This document shows, piece after piece, positions 37,108 to 46,186 of a stretch of 64,000 nt of DNA (positions are counted from its first letter, which is position 1; the number at the start of each line of letters is the position of its first letter). The DNA is from Legionella qingyii (GTDB lineage Bacteria; Pseudomonadota; Gammaproteobacteria; Legionellales; Legionellaceae), in assembly GCF_003184185.1 (NCBI RefSeq), contig NZ_QHJG01000008.1, forward strand, positions 185,775 through 249,774. The letters are read 5' to 3'. The notes below the pieces were generated by a model, which did no database searches, had not been told where the DNA came from, and saw nothing but the letters and a program-made list of their open reading frames with translations. A program made the translations under genes and the position numbers.

Positions 37108-38060
37108 GTATTATAGACTTTAACAATCAATCATATGTCCTAGAACCTCAGGAAAATGTATTACAGTGTCTTCTGCGTCATGGTGTGAATTACCCCAACT
37201 CATGCCAGGCGGGAATATGTCAGTCCTGTCTGATTAAAGCTAAAGATGGTGTAGTTCATCCATCGTGGCAAGAAGGATTACCTGAAACACTTAAATCTCA
37301 AGGCTATTTTCTGGCATGTCTGGCACAACCAGAAGCAGCCCTTCAAGTTGTTGCCCCAGAAAGCGTAGAGTGTGAGGTCAATGCGAAAATCATTGAGCTT
37401 AAACCACTTAACTACAATGTGGTGCAAGTTAAACTTAGTGTGGACGAGTTACAACATTGGATCCCTGGCCAATATCTTAGCCTGATTAATCCCGAAGGCA
37501 CCATGCGAAGTTATTCAATCGCCAACCTCTCTATGCAAGAAAGATTTATTGAGTTACACGTTAAAATCTATCCAGGCGGGAGTATGGGGCAATGGCTTGT
37601 GAGTAAGGCAAAAAAGAATATGGAGGTTAAACTTAGAGGACCTTTTGGCCGTTGTTTTTACTATAATCCCGACCAATTAACTTTTGATATGTTATTGGCT
37701 GGAACGGGTACGGGGCTTGCGCCGCTCATTGCCATTATTAGAAGCGCACTCAGCCAAAATCATCAAGGACGTATCACTTTAGTTCATGGCGGTCTTACCG
37801 ATGAGGACATTTACTATCGTGAAGAATTGGAATCCTTATCGATAGTATTCAGTTCCTTTGTTTATGACCCTTGTGTGGTGCAAAGCCAGGGACGTTATCC
37901 TGAAGCGTTAATTGAACGAAGAGCATTAACACACATCAATAATCCTCATGATACCAGGGTATATGTGTGTGGACCTAAAGAAACGACCAATAAACTTAAA
38001 ACCACTATCTTTCTCGCAGGAGTTCCTTCTAAACATATTTTTAGCGATCCTTTTCTTTAA
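37104..38060 (+). CDS. 2Fe-2S ferredoxin-NAD(P)H reductase, globin partner
   Basis: The 318-residue protein has a plant-type 2Fe-2S domain (Cys34, 39, 42 and 72 in NSCQAGICQSC and LACLAQP), an FAD domain with RSYSIANL, and an NAD(P) domain with LAGTGTGLAPLIAI and VYVCGPKET. Electrons would flow NAD(P)H, FAD, 2Fe-2S, then to the globin encoded by the overlapping gene. The closest known architectures are phenol hydroxylase or CDP-6-deoxyglucose-type reductases. The 4-bp overlap and shared NsrR site point to a nitric-oxide detoxifying pair. Confidence 0.9.
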   Translation: MSIIDFNNQSYVLEPQENVLQCLLRHGVNYPNSCQAGICQSCLIKAKDGVVHPSWQEGLPETLKSQGYFLACLAQPEAALQVVAPESVECEVNAKIIELKPLNYNVVQVKLSVDELQHWIPGQYLSLINPEGTMRSYSIANLSMQERFIELHVKIYPGGSMGQWLVSKAKKNMEVKLRGPFGRCFYYNPDQLTFDMLLAGTGTGLAPLIAIIRSALSQNHQGRITLVHGGLTDEDIYYREELESLSIVFSSFVYDPCVVQSQGRYPEALIERRALTHINNPHDTRVYVCGPKETTNKLKTTIFLAGVPSKHIFSDPFL

Positions 38061-38194
38061 CAACGCCCTACTATTTCATCAGTTTGATATTTGCGGCAAT
38101 ACCTTTAGATTGAAGTTATTGCTGTGTGTTTTTAAATTTGGCACTTTTAAGGCAATCCATGCATTTTTTATTGGTATTTCTACTCTCTTCCATA

Positions 38195-38551
38195 CTACTG
38201 TATACGATGTAGAAGCATATTGAGTAATGCAACCGCATTATTGTGCTCAGTTTCTTTAGAAGCAAACAGCAGGGTTACTTGTTGTTGTTTTGCTTTTTCT
38301 TTAATGGAATCGAGTAAATCGTGCTTGTCTTCCAATTCTTTTGCATAACGTTTTTGAAATTCCGTCCATTTTTGATCATCATGGTTAAACCACTTGCGTA
38401 ACGAATCACTAGGTGCAATCTCTTTAAGCCACAAATCAATAGCAGCATCGTCTTTCTTAACGCCACGTGGCCACAATTTATCTACCAGTATTCTAAATCC
38501 ATCTGTCTTTTTAGGCGCCTCATAAATTCTTTTGATTTCAATGTTTGGCAT
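38195..38551 (-). CDS. DUF488 family protein
   Basis: About 118 residues from ATG 38551, because AAGGAG lies 10 bp upstream; the longer frame starting 38572 overlaps that site. RIYEAPKKTDGFRILVDKLW, PRGVKK and SLRKWFNHDDQKWTEFQKRY match DUF488. Function is unknown, though members are often found near stress or haem-related genes. It converges with the reductase gene. Confidence 0.88.
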   Translation of the reverse strand: MPNIEIKRIYEAPKKTDGFRILVDKLWPRGVKKDDAAIDLWLKEIAPSDSLRKWFNHDDQKWTEFQKRYAKELEDKHDLLDSIKEKAKQQQVTLLFASKETEHNNAVALLNMLLHRIQ

Positions 38552-38634
38552 TTTAGAGCGCTCCTTTTTCATTGATGTCTTTAATACACCCTTTCTGTAG
38601 GTGCGATTATTTTAAAGGTTTGTGCTGCATGGCG

Positions 38635-40059
38635 CTAAAAATTGTATTTTATTAATTTACGAGCTACTCCTGTTTTAATGGCTGCATCTTTAACCGCTTG
38701 AGCGACATTTTTTACAACACGAGTATCAAATACGCTGGGAATAATGTAACTGCAGCTCAAATACTGCTCTTCTATAGAGTTTGCGATAGCATAAGCTGCG
38801 GCAAGCTTCATTTCTTCGTTAATCCTGGTCGCCATACAATCTAAAACACCGCGGAACATACCGGGGAAACACAATACATTATTAATTTGATTAGGGTAAT
38901 CACTTCGCCCTGTTGCAACGATAGCAGCGTATTTTTTTGCATCTTCTGGCATTATTTCAGGTATAGGATTTGCCATTGCAAAGACAATTGCATCCTTATT
39001 CATTTTTTTTACATCTTTGGCCGTAATAACTCCGGGTTTTGAAACGCCAATAAAAACATCAGCTCCTTTGATTACTTCATGCACCGTACCTTGTTCAAGA
39101 TTAGGATTGGTATGTTCGGCATACCATTGATGTGATGGGTGTAATCCTGGTTTACCTTGATAAAGCACACCGTCACAATCACAACCGATAATATTTTTTA
39201 CGCCTAAATTGATTAGCATTTTAGTACATGCCGTACCCGCAGCACCAATGCCTACTACAACCACTTTAATCTGTTCCAGTTTTTTTTGAACCAATTTGAG
39301 TGCATTAATCATCGCAGCAGCAAGTACTACTGCTGTACCGTGTTGATCATCATGAAATACTGGGATATCCAACTCTTTTTTAAGTCGTTCTTCCACTTCA
39401 AAGCAGCGAGGAGCGGAGATATCCTCCAAATTAATTCCCCCAAATACAGGAGCAATATGTTTGATGGTGGCAACGATTTCATCCACATTTTGAGTATCCA
39501 GACAAATAGGAAATGCATCAACATTAGCAAACTCTTTAAACAATAATGCTTTTCCCTCCATAACTGGGATCGCTGCATAAGGTCCTATATTTCCCAAACC
39601 TAATACAGCGCTTCCATCTGAAACAACTGCAACCATATTTTTTTTAATAGTCAAATTAAATACATCTTCTGGTTTTTTATGAATTGCATCACAAATTCGC
39701 GCAACACCAGGTGTATAAGCAATTGATAAATCATCTCGGGTTTTTAATGGGATACGACCTTTAATTCTAATTTTCCCACCCAGATGCGCAAGAAAAGTTC
39801 GATCAGAAACTTGGAGCACCTCAACTTCAGGAATCATACTCAATTGCTTTACGATGATTTCAGCATGTTTTGGGCCGCATGTAAAAATGGTAAAATCACG
39901 AATCTGATATCCATCCTCAACACGAACAGTATCAATCGCATTGAGTTGCCCTCCTTCTTTTTCGATAACCGCTGCTAATTTACCAAAAGTTCCTGGAGTA
40001 TTTTTTACGCGAGCTCTTAAAGTAATGCTGCTTGATGCCGAACAGATTCGATTGGCCAT
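38635..40059 (-). CDS. NAD-type malic enzyme with N-terminal ACT domain
   Basis: The 474-residue protein has an ACT-like regulatory domain (about 1-85), then the malic enzyme core: SIAYTPGVARIC, VSDGSAVLGLGNIG (NAD/malate site), VFHDDQHGTAVV and VVVGIGAAGTA (dinucleotide-binding Rossmann loop), and FAMANPIPEI. It decarboxylates malate to pyruvate. The ACT domain suggests allosteric control by an amino acid. The protein lacks the phosphotransacetylase domain of the larger form. Confidence 0.92.
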   Translation of the reverse strand: MANRICSASSSITLRARVKNTPGTFGKLAAVIEKEGGQLNAIDTVRVEDGYQIRDFTIFTCGPKHAEIIVKQLSMIPEVEVLQVSDRTFLAHLGGKIRIKGRIPLKTRDDLSIAYTPGVARICDAIHKKPEDVFNLTIKKNMVAVVSDGSAVLGLGNIGPYAAIPVMEGKALLFKEFANVDAFPICLDTQNVDEIVATIKHIAPVFGGINLEDISAPRCFEVEERLKKELDIPVFHDDQHGTAVVLAAAMINALKLVQKKLEQIKVVVVGIGAAGTACTKMLINLGVKNIIGCDCDGVLYQGKPGLHPSHQWYAEHTNPNLEQGTVHEVIKGADVFIGVSKPGVITAKDVKKMNKDAIVFAMANPIPEIMPEDAKKYAAIVATGRSDYPNQINNVLCFPGMFRGVLDCMATRINEEMKLAAAYAIANSIEEQYLSCSYIIPSVFDTRVVKNVAQAVKDAAIKTGVARKLIKYNF

Positions 40060-40330
40060 AATGACTCCATTTCTTCATGACTTCATAAGTATTTTTGTCA
40101 TGCTCTTTAAAAAATTTAAGTACATTTTTTGTAATCCGTACAATTTTTTTGAATTTTATTAAGAAGATTTGATAAAATTATACTGATTCGGCTTATCTAT
40201 TGTTAGGTCATGGTACGTTCATCTTGATCATCGAAGTAGGTATTTATATAACCAAAGAGAGTAATTAATTGACCATTTGATTTTAAAACAATATAATCAT
40301 CCCCCCTTTTGAGCCAATTAAATTTAAACA

Positions 40331-41056
40331 ATGCCTTTAATCCCTTTATATGAATTAGAAAATACATATTATCCAAAATTTATTGAAGCACTTGAGCTTG
40401 ATCTGCACACAAGTAACCATAGTGCAGAAGTTATTCATCAAGTATTAAATCCAGCTCTTTCTTTATTGAAAGAACCTGGAAAATATACAGGTCTCAGTTT
40501 AGATCAAATCATGATAGGGACCATGAATATGGCAATAACCCTGCAAATTACCAAATATGGTACTCTTTCTCCGGAAATTGTAGAGAGCACTCTTTATGAT
40601 AAATACATTCGTGAAGCTAATTATTGGTTTACAGGTTACAATACCGCATTAAACAATTATCAGGGATTATCCGATCAGGACGCATTGAGATTAGCAATCC
40701 CCATTATTGAGCGAGCTTCTAAGGGTTGCTTATATATCACCCCTTGCCTCTCCCACACTTTAAATTTATTTTTTGAGTATTACATAAAGCTTGGTAATGA
40801 TTTTATTCCTCCAAATTTACCTACTGGTAATACATTTCATAAATGGAACCAAGAACAATTTTTGTGTTTTAACACAATTTATTCTTCTTCTTTATTGAGT
40901 CACTCTTTATTTGCAGTGAAAGCGTATAGATTGCCTACAACAAATCTTCCTGAAGACTTACAGGATGAATTAAATATCTTGAGCGCTGCAGATGAAGTAG
41001 ATGAAGAAGATGATGCAGATAAAATAACTTCACCTTCATGTTGTAATATTATCTAA
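40331..41056 (+). CDS. Unknown protein ending in a CaaX-like box, effector candidate
   Basis: The 241-residue soluble protein has no signal peptide or known domain. It contains helices such as SLDQIMIGTMNMAITLQITK and an acidic stretch near the end (ADEVDEEDDADK), then ends Ser-Pro-Ser-Cys-Cys-Asn-Ile-Ile. Cys-Asn-Ile-Ile is a CaaX-type tail with a second Cys before it, as in some prenylated and palmitoylated host small GTPases. The tail fit is weaker than in the 6.5-kb gene because Asn takes the first aliphatic position. No ribosome-binding site is clear. Confidence 0.6.
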   Translation: MPLIPLYELENTYYPKFIEALELDLHTSNHSAEVIHQVLNPALSLLKEPGKYTGLSLDQIMIGTMNMAITLQITKYGTLSPEIVESTLYDKYIREANYWFTGYNTALNNYQGLSDQDALRLAIPIIERASKGCLYITPCLSHTLNLFFEYYIKLGNDFIPPNLPTGNTFHKWNQEQFLCFNTIYSSSLLSHSLFAVKAYRLPTTNLPEDLQDELNILSAADEVDEEDDADKITSPSCCNII

Positions 41057-41325
41057 AAATAAAAAATTCCTTTATTGTTTCGATTCATCGTGCAAGAATT
41101 TCAATTTCGCATGTTTAGAATTATTGATGCTCTTGATAAATTAATAGAAGAGCATCATTCGTTAAAACACTACAGATATTATAGGAACCCTTCATGCATC
41201 ACATAATAATGGACATTCTCTTTTCATTGATAACCCAACACACAAATCAAACATCCTAATGTTGGGTCAAAATGATCAACCTAGGCCTGCTATAATTGAA
41301 ATAATACAATTAGATTGGAACTATC

Positions 41326-42318
41326 ATGTATGCCAAATACGAGCTTCCTCCGGTTGTGTTATATGAAAGCCATGCAGATAGAGCAACAAGCGAATTTCTT
41401 ATCAAACATCTACCTCATTTAAAAAAAACAGGTTATACCACAATTTGTGTCGATGGAATGGAGCCTGGAGCATCGCTGGAGCAAAATATTACAATAATAA
41501 AAACGCTCATCTGTATACAAGTAAAAAAAGTAGAGCAACTACCGCTTTCACGTCCTGAGTATACGCACGAAGCTGAAAAGTTAAGAAGCATTGTTGCTAA
41601 ACTGGAACTTTTTGAGGCAATGAAAGAGCAATGTTTCAAACTTGGGGGAATTGATTTACCTGTCTCTGAGCAACTTAAAGAAAAAAGTTTAAATTCTGAA
41701 AAAAGAGAAAAAACACTGACTGATAATACCTTAAAAGAAGTTAAAAAAAATGACGGCGGGGTTATAGTTGTTCTGGGATTTGGTCATTGTATATTCCAAC
41801 AAATGATTAAACGATACGCTGAAAATGCAAATCAATTCCTTTGGTTCCATATTCACAATCCGGCTAATGAAACTTTAGTTCACAAAGAATTGATTGCGGC
41901 CTATGCAAAAGGAGGTTATGGCACTTATTTTCCACTGGGGATTAATACGTTTCTAAGTTCCGATCCAAAGTTGGATACAGCGTTATGGGATCAAATAAGT
42001 GCTCATTGTTATAGTTACGAACCAGAGGAGCTTCACACATCGACCGCATCCATTTTGAAATCTCTAATAGGCCCGGAAGTTTCAGCCCATTTGCGCAAAG
42101 ACGGTCAACTTCGTGTCGATGCACTTATTCCTCTCGAAAAAATTGAGCAGACACGACGAGTAAAATCCTCAGATTTCTTGACGAATCTAGGTAAAACCTT
42201 AGGCGGTAAGATTCCCTATGAAGTGACAAGCATCAAGAAAACGAATCAAGTGATTATTCGTGGTATTAATGAGCCCGAAATAGCCGAACAAATTAGTAGA
42301 TTATCAACCAAAAAGTAA
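41326..42318 (+). CDS. Unknown protein, possibly ChaN/EreA-like
   Basis: The 330-residue protein begins LPPVVLYESHADRATSEFLI and TTICVDGMEPG, a beta-alpha pattern with a G/YESH-like motif reminiscent of ChaN/EreA-type proteins, then VIVVLGFGHCIFQQMIKRY. The match is weak and I do not assign a function. Its last 35 codons (REGINEP-like segment then EQISRLSTKK) are duplicated at 44631-44735, and the identical string AAATTAGTAGATTATCAACC occurs in both. It converges with the damaged copy of the duplicated gene. Confidence 0.6.
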   Translation: MYAKYELPPVVLYESHADRATSEFLIKHLPHLKKTGYTTICVDGMEPGASLEQNITIIKTLICIQVKKVEQLPLSRPEYTHEAEKLRSIVAKLELFEAMKEQCFKLGGIDLPVSEQLKEKSLNSEKREKTLTDNTLKEVKKNDGGVIVVLGFGHCIFQQMIKRYAENANQFLWFHIHNPANETLVHKELIAAYAKGGYGTYFPLGINTFLSSDPKLDTALWDQISAHCYSYEPEELHTSTASILKSLIGPEVSAHLRKDGQLRVDALIPLEKIEQTRRVKSSDFLTNLGKTLGGKIPYEVTSIKKTNQVIIRGINEPEIAEQISRLSTKK

Positions 42319-42490
42319 AACTCAAGTCGTTTCCTGGCATCATTGAGGAATGCAAGAATAAGAAGATTGAATAATTAAAAACAGAAAATCAATAGGTTAC
42401 ATTACAGCTCGTTTATTGAATTATCTGCTTCAAATTCACGAATATCCCCCAAATAACGTGCAAAAATAACCGGTGCTGACTGGACAGTTA

Positions 42491-42521
42491 TTCAGCCATA
42501 TTATGGATTAATATGGCTGAA
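42491..42521. terminator. Terminator-like hairpin, copy A
   Basis: TTCAGCCATAT and ATATGGCTGAA form a perfect 11-bp stem with a 9-nt loop, just past the 3' end of the minus-strand gene. The same hairpin occurs at 46132-46162. Confidence 0.7.
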
Positions 42522-42548
42522 TAAAACCAATTCAGTTTGTATTTTATG

Positions 42549-44255
42549 TTACATTGGTTGTGGTGCAGAACTGTTCTCCTCAATTTGTGCCAGAATATCA
42601 TGAAGCCCTTCATCTTGTTCAATGATTGAAACATAAGCAGGGTATTCCTCTTTTAACTCGCTAACATCGATTTTATTACTTAAAACTTCGATCAATAGTT
42701 TTGCAGCTAAAATTTGCTCATTGCAGCATTTCAGCTTTGATTTCATTTCCTCTTGTTCATTCCTATAAAATTGCTGCACAAAGAGACTAAATTTCGTAAG
42801 AATGCTGGTAGGTTCTGTTGAGAGGGTATCAAGTGCTTGCACAATGGCTTCGGCCTTTTGGGATTGTTCCTGAATGTATTGTTTTAATTCCTGAATCAGA
42901 AAAAACCGGCGCGTGAAATAGATGCATTGAGGGTGATCAGCCCAGATTCCAATTCCTTGATTGTAATAATCATGTTGAAAACCCATTAATTCAGCCCAGT
43001 TGTCCCGTTCTTCCTGAGATGCAAAAGCAATAGCCAGTTCATGTCCAGCATTGGCTGAATAAACACCATGATCACCAACGCCCTTGGAGCTTTTCATGAT
43101 AATTTGATGATTTTTCGGATCAAGATGCACCATGTGATGGAACGGCTGCAGGTTCGATTGATAAAATTTATCAATAAGGGATGGATCATTGGGACAAGAA
43201 ATACTGATGCTTGGAGTATTGTTCCAGCTTCCTTTGCAAATAAGCTGGGGAACAATACTGGCAGCATAAGTATTCTTAACGGATTCTCTTACTGTGTTTA
43301 TGTAAGCGCTGACCTCTTCGGGCTTTTGATCGACAGAGTCTGCAAAAATTCTATTGATTAGGTCCGCAGGTAATTTGGATAAGTTCGATTCTGGCTGCAT
43401 CGAACCTTGGATCAACACCATTGCCAGATTGGTAGGATCATAGTTCCAATCTAATTCCAAGGGAAAATGATAATCCAGTCCAAAATCTTTGGGAATATGC
43501 CCTGCAGAAACCATCAATTCGAATAGCTCCATGGTAAGTGCTATACCCAAGTCTCCATAGTTTCCACTTGATAGATCTTTCCATTGTGGTGTACGAGTGG
43601 GTAAATTCTTTGCAATGATATTTAGAATCTTATAAATGTATCACTCATTAAATTTCAAAATTACATCTGGTACTATATGAGCTTGATCTTCCCCAGGGAG
43701 GCAATAAAACCAGCTGTCATTTTCTTTGAAAAGACAAATTTCATGGCGTTCCAAATTTTTACTTGTTTTGTGCAAAGAAACGATTAAATGACGCTCCAAG
43801 CTCAATACATCGAGCACCATACGTTTCATCTGGTCAGATTGAATTTGACTTCCTTGGGGTAATTCAAAGGCGTTTTCATAAACGGTACCTTCCGCTTTTT
43901 TTGCACCGTTCACAGTAGAGGATGGAAATTGGACCTCTACTATATAAGTCGCAAGATTACTATCAAAGAATACAGACGTTGCTTCCTGACCACAGGTACT
44001 GGTACGTTCCATTTTTTTAGTAAATAAAACGGGGCAGATTTTAGACTGTTCATTAATCGCTATTTCAATAGCCTGATATGGATTTTCATTAAATTCCTCG
44101 ACAGAAACAAAAATATCAATAGTAGGTGACATTTCTTTTTTCTGCATCTGGTAATGGTATACATCATTATTTACAACGCGAATGGTGATCCAGCCACTGC
44201 TCATTCCCTCAACAGCCGGGGATGGCTTTATTGATTCATGTTTCATTATTGCCAT
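42549..44255 (-). pseudogene. Damaged copy of the 569-residue gene, split by an in-frame TGA
   Basis: Two frames in the same phase (44255-43641 and 43550-42549) together match the intact gene at 46187-47890 end to end. The frame runs DVILKFNE, then TGA, then YIYKILNIIAKNLPTRTPQW and on to the end (EENSSAPQPM), against DLYARKLPVRTPQW in the intact copy. One TGA near codon 205 therefore breaks it, apart from a one-codon length difference. The first 204 residues might still be made. No frameshift is needed to explain the break. Confidence 0.85.
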
Positions 44256-44630
44256 GGTCAATACTCCTAAAAAAAATTTAAAACTACTACTTCAAGAGCA
44301 GCGGAACTTGTTTTAACAGGAGATAAAGTAAGACTTGATGGATTAAAACGAGTCGTTTTATCACTGAATTAAAATCTTAAGGACTAAACAAACCTGAATT
44401 TATTTATTCCTGACCTTTATCTCAGCGACAAACCCGTTTATTCATTAAAACTAGATAATCAGTTCTCCAACTATCCTTAGGGGAGAAGATAAGTCGTTGT
44501 ATTTCAAGTTTCGATTCAGATTGAAGCCAGAAGCCAACTCGAAATTAACGCCAATTGTAACAAAATAAATCCATTTGATCAAATTAATGATTATTCTATC
44601 TCTATCTCAAAAAGTTGCAACTTGAAGTCC

Positions 44631-44735
44631 GTTTATCAAGTAACAATTATCAAGGACAAAGATCAACTGATTAGTCGAGGTATTAATGAGCCCAAAGTAG
44701 TGGAACAAATTAGTAGATTATCAACCAAAAAGTAA
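44631..44735 (+). pseudogene. 3' remnant of a paralog of the 41326-42318 gene
   Basis: Reads VYQVTIIKDKDQLISRGINE then PKVVEQISRLSTKK and TAA, aligned with the last 35 codons of the upstream gene (ends EQISRLSTKK). The gene body is missing. Location just upstream of the MFS gene fits a tandem duplication of the unknown gene plus its neighbour, later rearranged. Confidence 0.75.
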
Positions 44736-44898
44736 AAATCATTCCTTGAAAAATTTGTATAATGATTTATCCGCTAATGTTTTCAATAATGTGATTTGAT
44801 TATGAAAGTCGTTCGGCAAAAAAATTGAGTAAAAATAGACATTTATTTATCGCTGAATGTATAAATAAATAATCGAAAATTGAAACTAAGAACCCACC

Positions 44899-46098
44899 AT
44901 GAACAATAAGTCAAATTCAATTGTATCAAAAATACCGATAAGCATCTGGATTTTAGGATTTGTCAGTATGCTAATGGATATTTCATCAGAAATTATTCAT
45001 AGCTTACTGCCATTGTTTTTAACTACTACTTTAGGTGCAAGCACTTTTGCAATTGGAGTAATTGAGGGGCTAGGAGAATCCACTGCCCTGATTGTGAAAA
45101 TTTTTTCAGGTGTATTGAGTGATTATTTAGGCCAACGGAAAACTCTCGCTGTTATTGGTTATACATTGGGTGCTTTATCAAAACCACTTTTTGCATTGTC
45201 ACCGACTAGTGGCGTTGTTTTATTTGCCCGGGTATTCGATAGAATAGGAAAAGGAATCAGAGGCGCTCCTCGAGATGCACTGGTTGCTGATATTGCACCT
45301 TATCAACTAAGGGGCAGCTCCTTTGGGCTGCGCCAGGCACTGGATACAATAGGTGCTGTACTCGGCCCTTTGTTAGCAACCGGATTGATTTTATTTTTTG
45401 CAAATAATTTCCGAGCTGTATTCTGGGTTGCGGTCATTCCTGGAATCTTATCTGTTTTAATACTTATTTTTGGGGTAACCGAACCCAAAATACATAAGGA
45501 GAATGAGAAGCGCTTCAATCCACTTCAACGCCAAAATTTATCTCGCTTAGGTAGGGCTTATTGGTGGCTTGTTGCAATTGGAGCAATTTTCACCCTTGCT
45601 CGTTTTAGTGAAGCGTTTCTAGTGCTACGCGCAATGAATGTTGGAATGCCAATTTCTGCAGCACCTTTTATCATGGTTATCATGAATTTCACTTATGCTA
45701 TTTCTGCCTATCCATTCGGAAAGCTGGCTGATCACATGAGCCATTCTAAACTGTTAATGATAGGCATAATGGTTTTAATTGTTGCCGATATACTGCTTGC
45801 AATAAATCAATGGACAGCTGTTATGGTAGGTGCTTCTCTTTGGGGGATTCACATGGGTATGACTCAAGGTTTATTGGCAGCTATGGTAGCTGACGCCTCA
45901 CCTATAGATTTGCGTGGAACAGCTTATGGTTTTTTTAATTTAGCAAGTGGGTTAATGATGCTCGTGGCGAGTATGCTTGCTGGATTTTTGTGGGAATACT
46001 CAAACCCTTCTTTTACATTTTATATGGGGGCGTGCTTTTGTGTTATTGCTCTTATTGGACTTGCTGCTCGCCGTATTCATTTAAATTTATATCTATAA
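44899..46098 (+). CDS. MFS transporter
   Basis: The 399-residue protein has about twelve hydrophobic helices. The loop 2-3 motif (GVLSDYLGQRK) and the RGAPRDALVADIAP and RGSSFGLRQALDTIGAVLGP segments are typical of an MFS subgroup of drug-efflux-like transporters. It is an inner-membrane secondary transporter; substrate unknown. It lies between the two copies of the duplicated unit, so it was probably inserted by or trapped in that event. Its start has a weak ribosome-binding site. Confidence 0.88.
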   Translation: MNNKSNSIVSKIPISIWILGFVSMLMDISSEIIHSLLPLFLTTTLGASTFAIGVIEGLGESTALIVKIFSGVLSDYLGQRKTLAVIGYTLGALSKPLFALSPTSGVVLFARVFDRIGKGIRGAPRDALVADIAPYQLRGSSFGLRQALDTIGAVLGPLLATGLILFFANNFRAVFWVAVIPGILSVLILIFGVTEPKIHKENEKRFNPLQRQNLSRLGRAYWWLVAIGAIFTLARFSEAFLVLRAMNVGMPISAAPFIMVIMNFTYAISAYPFGKLADHMSHSKLLMIGIMVLIVADILLAINQWTAVMVGASLWGIHMGMTQGLLAAMVADASPIDLRGTAYGFFNLASGLMMLVASMLAGFLWEYSNPSFTFYMGACFCVIALIGLAARRIHLNLYL

Positions 46099-46131
46099 AA
46101 CGAAGCCAAAAACGCTTTTGATCATTATTGA

Positions 46132-46162
46132 TTCAGCCATATTATGGATTAATATGGCTGAA
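46132..46162. terminator. Terminator-like hairpin, copy B
   Basis: Same TTCAGCCATAT/ATATGGCTGAA stem as at 42491-42521, placed between the convergent MFS and 569-residue genes. Confidence 0.7.
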
Positions 46163-46186
46163 TTAAACTCAATCAGTGTGTGTATG

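Larger units (their letters stand above)
42490..44546. repeat. Copy A of a ~2.06-kb duplicated unit
   Basis: This segment matches 46131-48184 along its whole length: an ATTCAGCCATAT hairpin, the minus-strand gene and about 290 bp of upstream DNA. The copies differ by scattered substitutions, small indels and an in-frame stop in this copy. Boundaries are estimated by eye. Confidence 0.85.

Noticed and set aside
42549..44255. Reading the damaged copy as two separate genes
   Set aside because: Both parts are in the same frame and align end to end with one intact paralog, so a stop codon inside one gene is simpler.
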